Positions 15,610-23,425 of a DNA stretch of 64,000 bases are shown here, piece after piece. The notes below the pieces were generated by a model that saw nothing but the letters and a program-made list of their open reading frames with translations, ran no database searches and was not told the origin of the DNA. How positions within the stretch are numbered: the stretch's first letter is position 1; every line of letters starts with the position of its first letter. Location: contig NZ_WEGI01000014.1 of assembly GCF_009604425.1 (NCBI RefSeq), positions 248,001-312,000 of the forward strand. The letters run 5' to 3'. The stretch is from Nocardia aurantia (GTDB taxonomy: Bacteria; Actinomycetota; Actinomycetes; Mycobacteriales; Mycobacteriaceae). A program made the translations under genes and the position numbers.

Positions 15610-16514
15610 CCACGGGACCCACGATCGTCGACGTGTCGCTGCGCGACGGCCTGCAGAACGAATCGGTGCTGGTACCCACCGCGGACAAGATCCGGTTCGC
15701 CGATCTGCTCGCCGACGCCGGCGTGCGGCGCATCGAGGCGGCGTCGTTCGTCCATCCGAAACTGGTGCCCGCCATGGCCGATGCCGAGGCGGTGCTCGCC
15801 GGCATCCACCGGGTCGAGGGCGTGAGCTATTCGGCGCTGGTGCTCAACGACCGCGGCCTCGACCGTGCGCTCGACGCGGCCGTCGACGAGATCAACGTGG
15901 TCGTGTGCGCCAGCGACACCTTCAGCCGCCGCAACCAGAACATGTCCACCGCCGACTCCACCCGGATCGCGGCCGGTATCATCGAAAGAGCGCGCGCCGC
16001 AGGGATTTTCGCCACCGTGACGGTCGGCACCGCATTCGGCTGCCCGTTCGAGGGCGAGGTCGATCCAGCGGCGGTGCTGCGCATCGTCACCGCCGCCCAC
16101 GCCGCGGGCGCGCAGGAGATCTGCCTCGCCGACACCATCGGTGTCGGTGTGCCACCGCAGGTTTCGCTGCTGGCGGACCGCACCCGGGCGATCACCGGGC
16201 CGGATACCGGCCTGCGCTTCCACTTCCACAACACGCGGAACACCGGCTACGCCAACGCCTGGACCGCGCTCGCGCACGGGGCCGACACCCTCGACTCCAG
16301 CGTCGGCGGCATCGGCGGCTGCCCGTTCGCGCCGCGTGCGACCGGCAACATCGCCACCGAGGATCTGGTGTACCTGCTCGACCGCGGCGGGCAGCCGACC
16401 GGGCTAGACCTCGAGGCGCTCATCGCGGCCAGCGGTGAGATGACCATGCTGCTGGGCAAGGAGCTGCCGGCGCTACTGCCCCGTGCGGGCGGCTTCCCGG
16501 GCGCCGTCGGTTAG
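15606..16514 (+). CDS. hydroxymethylglutaryl-CoA lyase-like enzyme
   Basis: The 302-residue TIM-barrel lyase has the DRE-type signature SLRDGLQNES at the N-terminus, the metal-binding pair in HFHNTRNTGYAN and the HMG-CoA lyase signature with Cys239 in VGGIGGCPFAPRATGN. It should cleave HMG-CoA, or a similar 3-hydroxy-3-methyl acyl-CoA, to acetyl-CoA plus a keto acid. It overlaps the CoA-transferase by 4 bp and is followed by a GntR regulator, as in leucine-catabolic or itaconate/citramalate-type operons. The precise substrate is not determined by these motifs. Confidence 0.88.
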   Translation: MTTGPTIVDVSLRDGLQNESVLVPTADKIRFADLLADAGVRRIEAASFVHPKLVPAMADAEAVLAGIHRVEGVSYSALVLNDRGLDRALDAAVDEINVVVCASDTFSRRNQNMSTADSTRIAAGIIERARAAGIFATVTVGTAFGCPFEGEVDPAAVLRIVTAAHAAGAQEICLADTIGVGVPPQVSLLADRTRAITGPDTGLRFHFHNTRNTGYANAWTALAHGADTLDSSVGGIGGCPFAPRATGNIATEDLVYLLDRGGQPTGLDLEALIAASGEMTMLLGKELPALLPRAGGFPGAVG

Positions 16515-16548
16515 TTTCGGGCGACCGGACCACAGCGAGGAGACGACC

Positions 16549-17190
16549 ATGGCGGATGCGGCAGCGAACGCGTACACCTCGATCCGGGACGACATCGTCA
16601 CCGGCCGGCTGAACCGTGGCGAATGGCTGCGGGAGGGGAAACTCGCCCAGGAACTCGGTGTGTCGCGGACCCCGATCCGCGAGGCGCTGCGGCGCCTGGA
16701 GGCGGAGGGTCTGGTCGAATTCGCTCCCAACCGCGGTGCGCAGGTCACCGCCTGGTCGGCGCTCGAACTCGAGGATCTCTACCAGATCCGGGCCCGGCTG
16801 GAGAGCCTGGCCGCCCGGCTGGCCGCGGCCCGCCGGGAGCCGGAGGACATCGCCGAACTCGAGGCCACGGCCACCCGGATGGCCGAACTGGCCGCCGATC
16901 CGAACGCCGACCGTGACGAGCTCACCGAACTCAACAATCACTTCCACCGCGCCGTCGTGCTGGCCGCCCGCAGCCGGCATCTGGGCACCCAGTTACGGGG
17001 GATCATCGATATCCCGTTGATAGCGCGCACCTTTCACAAATACGCACCCGAGCGCATCCGGATCAGCGCCGCCCAGCATCTGGAGCTGGTCGCGGCGATC
17101 CGGGCCGGCGACGGCGACTGGGCCGACGCGCTGATGCAGGCGCACATCCTCGCCGCCCGTTCGGTGATGGTGCCCACGACGAACCGGTGA
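16549..17190 (+). CDS. GntR-family regulator (FadR/FCD subfamily)
   Basis: The 213-residue protein has an N-terminal GntR winged helix (SIRDDIVTGRLNRGEWLREGKLAQELGVSRTPIREALRRLEAEGLV). An FCD domain of six helices follows, with the metal/ligand residues typical of that domain (NNHFHRAVV, and AQHLELVAAIRAGD near the end). GAGGAG lies upstream of the ATG at 16549. It is the third gene of the CoA-transferase/lyase operon, 34 bp after the lyase, and probably senses an acid or acyl-CoA intermediate to control the GTATGCAAT sites upstream of 14392. Confidence 0.85.
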   Translation: MADAAANAYTSIRDDIVTGRLNRGEWLREGKLAQELGVSRTPIREALRRLEAEGLVEFAPNRGAQVTAWSALELEDLYQIRARLESLAARLAAARREPEDIAELEATATRMAELAADPNADRDELTELNNHFHRAVVLAARSRHLGTQLRGIIDIPLIARTFHKYAPERIRISAAQHLELVAAIRAGDGDWADALMQAHILAARSVMVPTTNR

Positions 17191-17255
17191 GGATCCGGTT
17201 CCCGCCGACGCCGCGCCTGCCTCGGTCCGGTGTCGAGTGGTCGCGGATCATCCGC

Positions 17256-18233
17256 CTACGAGGACCCACCGGAACCGCTACCCACCGCCCCGACCGCCGG
17301 CAGCACCAGCGTGCACGGAATCGGTTGCAGGTGAGCGGGATCGAGCGCATTGAGCACATCGGCGGCGGCGGCGGGATCCGAGTTGATCGACAGGTGGTCG
17401 GCGAAGTCCTGCGGGCACTGGTCCTGCACCGTGATGTTCGTGACGCCCGGTTCGGCGATGATGCCGCTGGTATACGGAATCACCACCTCGTCGAACCGGG
17501 TGACCAGCTGGGTGTAGGCCACGCCCGGCACGGTGATGCCACCCGCGTCGAGTTGCTGCATGAACGCCGAGGTGGCCGGAAACTCCGCCAGCGCAGGGCC
17601 GTTCGCCGAGCCGGTGTTCGAACCGGTACTCGCGCCGGGCGCGATGCCGACACCGTGCACCAGCGGGGCCAGGCCGATCATCTTCGCGACCTTCTCCGAG
17701 CCGTGGTCCATCTTGATGTACCAGTACGGCATGGTGGCGCCCTCGGAGTGCCCCACGATATCGACCTTGCTCGCGCCGGTCGCGGCGAGCACCTTGTCCA
17801 CGAAGGCGTCCAGCTGGTGTGAGCTGGACTCCATGGAAGCGAGGCCGCCGACGAGCCCCGCCGACGAACCCCCGTTGTCGTTGCCGTAGGTCAGGGCGAA
17901 GACGCAGTAACCGTTGTTCGCCAGCAGCGGTCCGAGGGTCTGCCAGTTGTCGTTGCGGTTCGCCAGGAATCCGTGCACGAGGACCACCGGCTCCGGATGC
18001 TCGGCCGACGGCTTGCACGTCCAGTTGTTGGTGCCGGGAGCGGAACCCCCGATGTTCCGCAGTGCGGCGAACGCGGCGTCGACGATGAAGTTGTACGGCA
18101 CCGGATACGGTGTCGCGGGTGCCGGGTCGGCATGCGCGGCGGAATAGTTGCCGCATTGAATCAGCGCGGCGAAAGCGGCGCCGAGGGTGACAAGTCCCCG
18201 AGTCCGTCCGGAAACTTTGTTCAGGCCAATCAT
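17256..18233 (-). CDS. secreted lipase/esterase (class 2 lipase type)
   Basis: The 325-residue protein has an N-terminal signal sequence (GLVTLGAAFAALIQCGNYSAAHADP). A mature alpha/beta-hydrolase follows with the oxyanion region VVLVHGFLANRNDNW, nucleophile Ser163 in GHSEG, an aspartate in VTRFDEVV and a histidine in DFADHLSI. Cysteines near both ends of the mature protein suggest disulfides. The order matches Streptomyces/Nocardia secreted triacylglycerol lipases (Lipase_2). The C-terminus is glycine/serine rich. It is convergent with the GntR operon and probably acts on host or environmental lipids. Confidence 0.85.
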   Translation of the reverse strand: MIGLNKVSGRTRGLVTLGAAFAALIQCGNYSAAHADPAPATPYPVPYNFIVDAAFAALRNIGGSAPGTNNWTCKPSAEHPEPVVLVHGFLANRNDNWQTLGPLLANNGYCVFALTYGNDNGGSSAGLVGGLASMESSSHQLDAFVDKVLAATGASKVDIVGHSEGATMPYWYIKMDHGSEKVAKMIGLAPLVHGVGIAPGASTGSNTGSANGPALAEFPATSAFMQQLDAGGITVPGVAYTQLVTRFDEVVIPYTSGIIAEPGVTNITVQDQCPQDFADHLSINSDPAAAADVLNALDPAHLQPIPCTLVLPAVGAVGSGSGGSS

Positions 18234-18401
18234 GTCGAGGAATATCGCACGCTATTCGAAGTCCCCGACGGCCTTTCGGGCAGACATGTAAAATTTCCCC
18301 AGCGGGTGCTGTGAAGGTTGACAGCGGCATCGGGACCAGCGGCGCCGCGTGGCCCGTGCTGTCGTAGGCGATGAGCGCCGCGCGCAATCGAAATCGTTGA
18401 T

Positions 18402-18614
18402 GTGCTGCATCCGGATTGGCCGGCAGTCCACTCGGTCGCCTACGAGCAGGCGACCAGTTTCGTGCACGGGACAACGCTGTGCCGGGTAGCCGCCGACCGC
18501 GCCGACGAACTCCGCGAATTGCTGGAACAACTGGTCGAGGGCCAATTGGCGGTGCTGCGCGTTCCGGCGAGCGCCGCTGCCGACGAACTCCGCGTTCCGG
18601 GGCTCCAGCGGTGA
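18402..18614 (+). CDS. short ORF, possibly a gene fragment
   Basis: These 70 codons from GTG 18402 end DRADELRELLEQLVEGQLAVLRVP and so on; third positions are strongly G/C (about four in five), and the amphipathic helix looks real. In-frame coding-like residues (AIEIVD) run upstream of the GTG to a stop at 18372-18374, and no ribosome site is present. It may be the 3' remnant of a larger gene or a small unknown protein. It is convergent with the 770-residue gene, 28 bp away. The opposite-strand frames here are much less protein-like. Confidence 0.35.
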   Translation: MLHPDWPAVHSVAYEQATSFVHGTTLCRVAADRADELRELLEQLVEGQLAVLRVPASAAADELRVPGLQR

Positions 18615-18642
18615 GGGCGGAAAACGGCGGCGCAGGGCGCGT

Positions 18643-20955
18643 TCAGTCGAGGTACCAGTGGGGTCCCGCGGACCAGCCGAGGAATCGGCGGCCGAGGCCG
18701 TCGGGGGTGCGGCCGTCCGGGGTGAAGCGGCCGCCGGCGAGGATGTGCGCCAGGCCCGTGACGGCCGGGGCGAGCCGGGATGCGTTGGCCTGTTCGGAGA
18801 TTCGGCGCAGTTCGGCGCGCTGGGTGGGCTCGTCGCAGTAACTCAGCAGGAAGACGGCCTGTCGCCAGGCGTAGGCGGCGTTCTTCACCTGGATGAGGGC
18901 GGCGTGGCCGTGGGCCGACGGGCGCAGTCGCCGCAGGATCCGGTCGAAAGCGCGACGCGCGGCTGCCGGGGCGATCGCGCGGAGGCGGTCGTCGAGGTCG
19001 AGCGCGTCGACCAGCACGGCCAGATTGTGCGTGGTCAGGATCTGACTCTGCTCCAGTACCGTTCCGTTGCGGGCCACGTGGCCTCCGCCGGTGCCGGCCT
19101 CCGCGGCACGTTGCTCGCATCGGGTGGCGAACTCCGGGGCGATCACGCGGTTCCAGCGAACGGCGTTGTGGTTCTGGATGTTCCATGCCGACGGCGCGGG
19201 CAGGTCGTAATACGCCTGGTACAGCGTGCCGTTCAGGGTCCGGCTCGCGGTGTGGGCGGCGGCGCGCCATTTCTCGGTGAAGGCGCCGGTGAAGATGTCC
19301 GCCGCGAGTTCCTCGACCAGGGGGAGTTCCAGGCCCGCTCGCTCTGCGAGAGTGTGGAATTCGCTGATCAGCGGGTTGGGCAGCGGGGTGTGCGGGAACG
19401 ATTCGATCGCCAGGACGGTCAGCTCCCGCAGCAGCGCGCGGGCGGCGGCCTGCGGTCCCGCGTCGTTCCGGTGGGGGCGCAACGGGTTCAGCGCGGTGAA
19501 CCAGGGCAGCTCCTTCGGACTCACCTGTCCCCGCAGGCCGGTCAGCAGCAGGCTGCGCCGCCCGCGGTAGGCGGTGTAGAGCTGTTCGGCCAGCTCCGCG
19601 ACCACCGGGTCGGTGATGTCCGCGAACAGCAGTCGCGCGGTGAGTTGGGGGAGGACGTCCGCGAGCGCCTCGCCGGAGCGGATGACCCCGCGCCGGATCA
19701 GCTCGTCGACGGGCGCCTCCAGCGCGCGAAAGGCCTTGTCCCGCAGGTGTTGCGGAATCGCCGTACCGGGCGTGACGGACGGGCCGGAGGTCGCCGCCTC
19801 CGCGGCCGAGACGAGGGCGGTGATCGGGTCGGGCGAGGGCAGCCCGCCGTCGCCGGGGACGCGATCCAGCCGGGCCGCCAGCACTGCCGCGTAATCGGCG
19901 AACAGCGGCCCGGACACGGCCTCGGTCTGCGCGAGTCGTGCGGATTCGCGTGCGGCACTTCCGGGTTCGCCGTGCCGGGTGATCGTGTCGGCGAGAGCGC
20001 GGCGGACCCGGCCGAGCTGCCGGGGGCCGAGGTCGGCGCAGTCGAGCAGGGCCTCGTGCAGCCGGGTGAAGTTGCTCTTGCGGTGTGCGTGCCGTCCGCG
20101 GAATTTGTGGTCGCGGCGAGCGGCGCCGAAGTCGATCAGCCAGTAGATGCGGTCGTCCTCCCATGCTGCCCCCCGGATCCGGCCGGGCCATCCACCGCAT
20201 ACCGCGCCGGAGTCGTCCAGGCGCGGGAGGTCGCCGTCGACCGAGTCGCACCACAGCCGCACCAGGCGGTCGTACAGGGGCGTCCATACATCGACCGTGG
20301 TGCGCATGACCGTGAGCTGTTCCGGCGTGGTGACCGCCCGCAGCGTGGCCGCGGCTGCGGCCGCCGACACCACCCGCACCGTCGGACCGGCCGGGCGGGC
20401 GGCGGCGGGGATGACCGGGGTGAAGCGCAACCGTGCCAGGAACGGCCGCAGGGCGGTGATCAGATCCAGCGCCTGTTCGGGGAAGCCGTGGTGCAGCAGC
20501 AAGGCGACGACGGCGAGCGCCGCGTCCTCGGGCAGCTCGATCCGGTAGCGGCCGTTCGCGATCGAGCTCAGCAGCTCGGCCCGGCCGGCGTCACCCAGGT
20601 ACCACAGATTCAGCCGTTCCCGGTCCGTCGCACCCGGCACCTCGGCTGGCAGCCGGGTGACCAGGTCGGCTTCGGCCGCGCTCAACGGCGCTTCGGATCG
20701 TGCCCGGCCGGTGGCGAAACCGCCGTGCGCCACCTCGAGGGTCACCCAGGCGAGCAGGTCCGCGACGGGTGTGCGGCTGCCGATCGTGACGGCCCCGGAC
20801 GCCATGCCGCCCAGCACATCTCGCCAGCGTCGCGCCTTCTGCCGGGCCCGTTCGCGTGCCGCGCTGTCGTCCGCCCGCATCGCGGCCTCCAGCGCACGCT
20901 CCAGCTGCCCGATCGCGTACTGCGCCGGGCCGTCGCGAAACACCTGATCAGACAA
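18643..20955 (-). CDS. large protein of unknown function, next to a tRNA-like RNA
   Basis: This 770-residue protein has no signal peptide or transmembrane helix and seems almost entirely alpha-helical, with HEAT-like pairs of helices at both ends. Segments that look family-conserved are RGRRSLLLTGLRGQVSPKEL, AWNIQNHNAVRWNRVIAPEF, GTVLEQSQILTTHNLAVLV and AALIQVKNAAYAWRQAVFLL, plus several tryptophans in the centre (about residues 225-285). I see no P-loop, nuclease, kinase, helicase, zinc-finger or MIDAS motif, and I do not recognise the family. The start is TTG at 20955 with GGAGG 5 nt upstream. The leader contains a tRNA-shaped element 26 nt before the start. No gene follows on the same strand until the lipase. 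Confidence 0.75.
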   Translation of the reverse strand: MSDQVFRDGPAQYAIGQLERALEAAMRADDSAARERARQKARRWRDVLGGMASGAVTIGSRTPVADLLAWVTLEVAHGGFATGRARSEAPLSAAEADLVTRLPAEVPGATDRERLNLWYLGDAGRAELLSSIANGRYRIELPEDAALAVVALLLHHGFPEQALDLITALRPFLARLRFTPVIPAAARPAGPTVRVVSAAAAAATLRAVTTPEQLTVMRTTVDVWTPLYDRLVRLWCDSVDGDLPRLDDSGAVCGGWPGRIRGAAWEDDRIYWLIDFGAARRDHKFRGRHAHRKSNFTRLHEALLDCADLGPRQLGRVRRALADTITRHGEPGSAARESARLAQTEAVSGPLFADYAAVLAARLDRVPGDGGLPSPDPITALVSAAEAATSGPSVTPGTAIPQHLRDKAFRALEAPVDELIRRGVIRSGEALADVLPQLTARLLFADITDPVVAELAEQLYTAYRGRRSLLLTGLRGQVSPKELPWFTALNPLRPHRNDAGPQAAARALLRELTVLAIESFPHTPLPNPLISEFHTLAERAGLELPLVEELAADIFTGAFTEKWRAAAHTASRTLNGTLYQAYYDLPAPSAWNIQNHNAVRWNRVIAPEFATRCEQRAAEAGTGGGHVARNGTVLEQSQILTTHNLAVLVDALDLDDRLRAIAPAAARRAFDRILRRLRPSAHGHAALIQVKNAAYAWRQAVFLLSYCDEPTQRAELRRISEQANASRLAPAVTGLAHILAGGRFTPDGRTPDGLGRRFLGWSAGPHWYLD

Positions 20956-20981
20956 CGAATCCTCCGAAAGGGCCGATCTGC

Positions 20982-21049
20982 CCTGGCGGCGAGGGTCGAA
21001 CTCGCGCCCTCCCGGTCAGCCGGGTGCTCTGCCGCTGAGCTACACCAGG
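20982..21049 (-). ncRNA. tRNA-like RNA lacking an anticodon loop
   Basis: Read 5' to 3' on the minus strand, 68 nt fold as a complete cloverleaf. The acceptor stem CCTGGTG/CGCCAGG pairs at 7 of 7 positions with one G-U. Then come TA, the D-arm GCTC-AGCGGCA-GAGC (4/4), the anticodon-position hairpin CCCGG-CTGA-CCGGG (5/5) and a 5-nt variable loop. The T-arm GCGAG-TTCGACC-CTCGC (5/5) carries the invariant TTCGA. The anticodon loop is 4 nt instead of 7, so no triplet can be presented. The 3' flank is GCAG, not CCA. Perfect stems argue against random decay. It sits in the leader of the 770-residue gene; bacterial Y-RNA (YrlA) tRNA mimics are the closest concept I know. Confidence 0.65.
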
Positions 21050-21054
21050 ATCCG

Positions 21055-21085
21055 ACACGGCGGCGGGCACCGGCCCGCGCCGTGT
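21055..21085 (-). other. strong hairpin directly 5' of the tRNA-like RNA
   Basis: On the minus strand ACACGGCG-CGGGC, a CGGT loop, then GCCCG-C-CGCCGTGT form a 13-bp stem with a single bulged C. It ends 5 nt before the tRNA-like acceptor stem. It lacks a U-run. It could be a terminator for the WYL gene (stop 113 nt upstream) or the first domain of a longer structured RNA. Confidence 0.6.
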
Positions 21086-21197
21086 GGCATTGTGATGTTA
21101 GCCGACATCGGGATCCGCTTCCCCGGGAATCCGGCAGAGCGCGCGCCGACCCGTGATCCGCGCTGCCGCAACGGTTCTCCGCGCAACGGTGACCCGC

Positions 21198-22160
21198 TCA
21201 CCGCGGATTCGCGGCGCGGGTGAACCGTTCGGCGAGGGCGCGGAGGTGCGCTACCAATTCCGGCGGGGACTCGACCTCGAATTCGACGTCGAGCATGCCG
21301 ACCACCAGGGCGACCAATGCGTAGGAGTCCGAACCCATTTCGAGGCGGCAGGTGCGCTCGTCGATGGGAGTGACGATGCCTTCGATCCGGCCGGCGAGAT
21401 CTTCGGCCGGGACGTGGACACGCATGACGGAGCGATACGGCCACATGGCGAAACCCATGGTGCGGCGCAGGTAGGCGACGACGTCGCCGTCCGGGGACGG
21501 GCGATGGGCGAAGCGCGGGCCGTTGGGTGTCCGCAGCGACATCCGGTCGACGCGGAAGGTGCGCCAGTCGGTGCGGCCGGTGTCCCAGCCGACGAGGTAC
21601 CAGCGGTGGCTCCAGTGCGCGATCCGGTGGGGTTCGACGCTGCGGCGGGATTCGGCGCCGCTGTGGCTGCGGTAGTCGAAACGCAGGGTCTCGGCGGCGC
21701 GGACGGCGGCCGAGATGGCCGTGAGCGTGTCGGCGTCGACCGGCGCGCCGGGATCGTAGCGGGGCGGCAGCGCGACCACCGCGCCGCGGAGAGCGTCGAC
21801 GCGGTGCCGCAGTCGTGCCGGGAGCACCTGTTCCACCTTGGTCAGTGCGCGTAGTGACGCCTCCTCGAGGCCGACGACCTCGCCGGTCGCGCTCGCCTGT
21901 AAACCCAGCGTGACGGCGACCGCCTCGTCGTCCTCCAGCAGCAGCGGTGGCAGCGCGGCGCCCGCGCCGAGCCGGTATCCGCCGACCGGTCCCATCACCG
22001 CGTGCACCGGATAGCCCAGTTCGCGCAGCCGATCCACGTCGCGGCGGATGGTCCGGGTCGTGACGTCGAGTCGCTCGGCCAGCTCGGCGCCGGTCCAGTC
22101 CCGGTGCCGCTGCAACAGCGACAGCAGGCGGAGCAGCCGGACGGGAGTGGTTTGCGACAT
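21198..22160 (-). CDS. WYL-domain (DeoR/HTH_11-type) transcriptional regulator
   Basis: The 320-residue protein has an N-terminal HTH_11 (RLLSLLQRHRDWTGAELAERLDVTTRTIRRDVDRLRELGYPV), a GGYRLG turn, and a WYL domain with HRIAHWSHRWYLVGWDTGRTDWRTFRVDRM. A C-terminal WCX-like domain follows. WYL proteins sense nucleotides or other ligands and regulate divergent genes. The ATG at 22160 is used; the upstream frame has no coding character. It is divergent from an epoxide hydrolase, with an inverted repeat between the starts, and probably represses that gene. Confidence 0.85.
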   Translation of the reverse strand: MSQTTPVRLLRLLSLLQRHRDWTGAELAERLDVTTRTIRRDVDRLRELGYPVHAVMGPVGGYRLGAGAALPPLLLEDDEAVAVTLGLQASATGEVVGLEEASLRALTKVEQVLPARLRHRVDALRGAVVALPPRYDPGAPVDADTLTAISAAVRAAETLRFDYRSHSGAESRRSVEPHRIAHWSHRWYLVGWDTGRTDWRTFRVDRMSLRTPNGPRFAHRPSPDGDVVAYLRRTMGFAMWPYRSVMRVHVPAEDLAGRIEGIVTPIDERTCRLEMGSDSYALVALVVGMLDVEFEVESPPELVAHLRALAERFTRAANPR

Positions 22161-22182
22161 GTTCCGATCATCGCGCACATCG

Positions 22183-22199
22183 AGGACCGATCGCGTCCT
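22183..22199. promoter_or_regulatory. operator between WYL regulator and epoxide hydrolase
   Basis: AGGAC-CGATCGC-GTCCT is a 17-bp inverted repeat centred in the 61-bp gap between the two divergent starts. A TATATA-like -10 follows at 22201. This position fits repression of the hydrolase promoter by the WYL protein. Confidence 0.5.
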
Positions 22200-22221
22200 A
22201 TATACGCCGGATGCTGTCCGG

Positions 22222-23382
22222 GTGACCCAGACATCCTCCGTGATCACCCCCTTCCGCATCGACGTTCCGCAGGCGGACCTCGACGAGTTGCACGCTCGGC
22301 TCGGCCGCACCCGGTGGCCCGACGCCCTGCCCGGCGTCGGCTGGTCCTACGGGGTCGACCGCGACTACCTGATCGACCTGACCGAGTACTGGCGAACCGG
22401 TTACGACTGGCGCGAGCACGAGGCGCGGTTGAACCGACTGCCACAGTTCATCACCGAAATCGACGGGCAGACAGTGCATTTCCTGCACGTCCGGTCACCG
22501 GAGCCGGACGCGACCCCGCTGATCCTCACCCACGGCTGGCCCAGCACGCCGGCCGACTTCCTCGACATCCTCGGGCCGCTGACCGATCCGCGCGCGCACG
22601 GCGGCGATCCGTCGGACGCGTTCCACGTCGTGGCGCCGTCGGTGCCCGGATTCGGCTTCTCCGGGCCGACCCGCGACACCGGCTGGGACGTGCCCCGGAT
22701 CGCACGGGCCTGGGACGAGCTGATGAGCCGGCTCGGCTACGACCGCTACGGCGCCCAGGGCGGCGACTACGGCAGCCTGATCTCGCCGGCGCTGGGCCGG
22801 ATCGCACCGGACCGGGTCGTCGGCGTGCACGTGAACGCGCTGGCCGACGCCGCGACCGTCACCGGCTCCGGCCGGGAACTCGACGAGTTGTCGGAGGCGG
22901 ACCGGGCGAAGGTGACCGAGAACCAGATGTGGTGGTACGGGCACAACGGCTACGCCACCCAGATGGCCCTGCGGCCGCAGACGATCGCGTACGCCCTCAA
23001 CGACTCTCCGACCGGCCAATTGGCCTGGAATCTGGAGTGGTTCGTCGACTGGGACCCGACCACGACCGATCAGGCGCCCGTCGATCGCGACATCGTCCTG
23101 ACCGACGTCACCACCTATTGGCTGACCGGCACCGCCGGATCCGCCGCCCGGCTCTACCGGGAGTCCGGAAGCTCGTGGGGCAGTAAGCCCGCGCCTTCGG
23201 GTGTGCCGACGGCGGTCGCGAACTTCCGCGGCGATCGCGCGGTCCGCGGCCTCGCGGAGCGGGCGAACACCGTCGTCCGGTGGAACGAGTATCCGGTCGG
23301 CGGCCACTTCGCCTCGCTGCAGGCGCCCGTCGAACTCGTCGCCGACATCCGGGAGTTCTTCCGCTCGGTGGGTGGCCGCTGA
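22222..23382 (+). CDS. epoxide hydrolase (EHN-type alpha/beta hydrolase)
   Basis: The 386-residue enzyme has an N-terminal EHN lid domain (FRIDVPQADLDELHARLGRTRWP, characteristic of microsomal-type epoxide hydrolases), oxyanion motif THGWPSTPADFL, nucleophile Asp182 in AQGGDYGSLIS and histidine His362 in VGGHFASLQAP. Length is normal for bacterial EHN proteins. It should hydrate epoxides to diols in the cytoplasm. The GTG at 22222 is used since the frame upstream is the reverse shadow of the regulator. It is divergent from, and probably controlled by, the WYL regulator; the substrate is unknown. Confidence 0.88.
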   Translation: MTQTSSVITPFRIDVPQADLDELHARLGRTRWPDALPGVGWSYGVDRDYLIDLTEYWRTGYDWREHEARLNRLPQFITEIDGQTVHFLHVRSPEPDATPLILTHGWPSTPADFLDILGPLTDPRAHGGDPSDAFHVVAPSVPGFGFSGPTRDTGWDVPRIARAWDELMSRLGYDRYGAQGGDYGSLISPALGRIAPDRVVGVHVNALADAATVTGSGRELDELSEADRAKVTENQMWWYGHNGYATQMALRPQTIAYALNDSPTGQLAWNLEWFVDWDPTTTDQAPVDRDIVLTDVTTYWLTGTAGSAARLYRESGSSWGSKPAPSGVPTAVANFRGDRAVRGLAERANTVVRWNEYPVGGHFASLQAPVELVADIREFFRSVGGR

Positions 23383-23425
23383 GCCGGTCGGCCTCGCCGA
23401 TACCGTAGCGGCCGAGCGGTTTCCG

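Noticed and set aside
20982..21049. Ordinary functional tRNA gene
   Set aside because: No standard tRNA fits: the anticodon loop has 4 nt and the 3' end lacks CCA. It was kept as a tRNA-like RNA instead.
18658..21156. 832-codon plus-strand open frame
   Set aside because: It is opposite the 770-residue gene; Gly/Arg-rich and without domains, whereas the minus frame has good helix patterns and a Shine-Dalgarno site.
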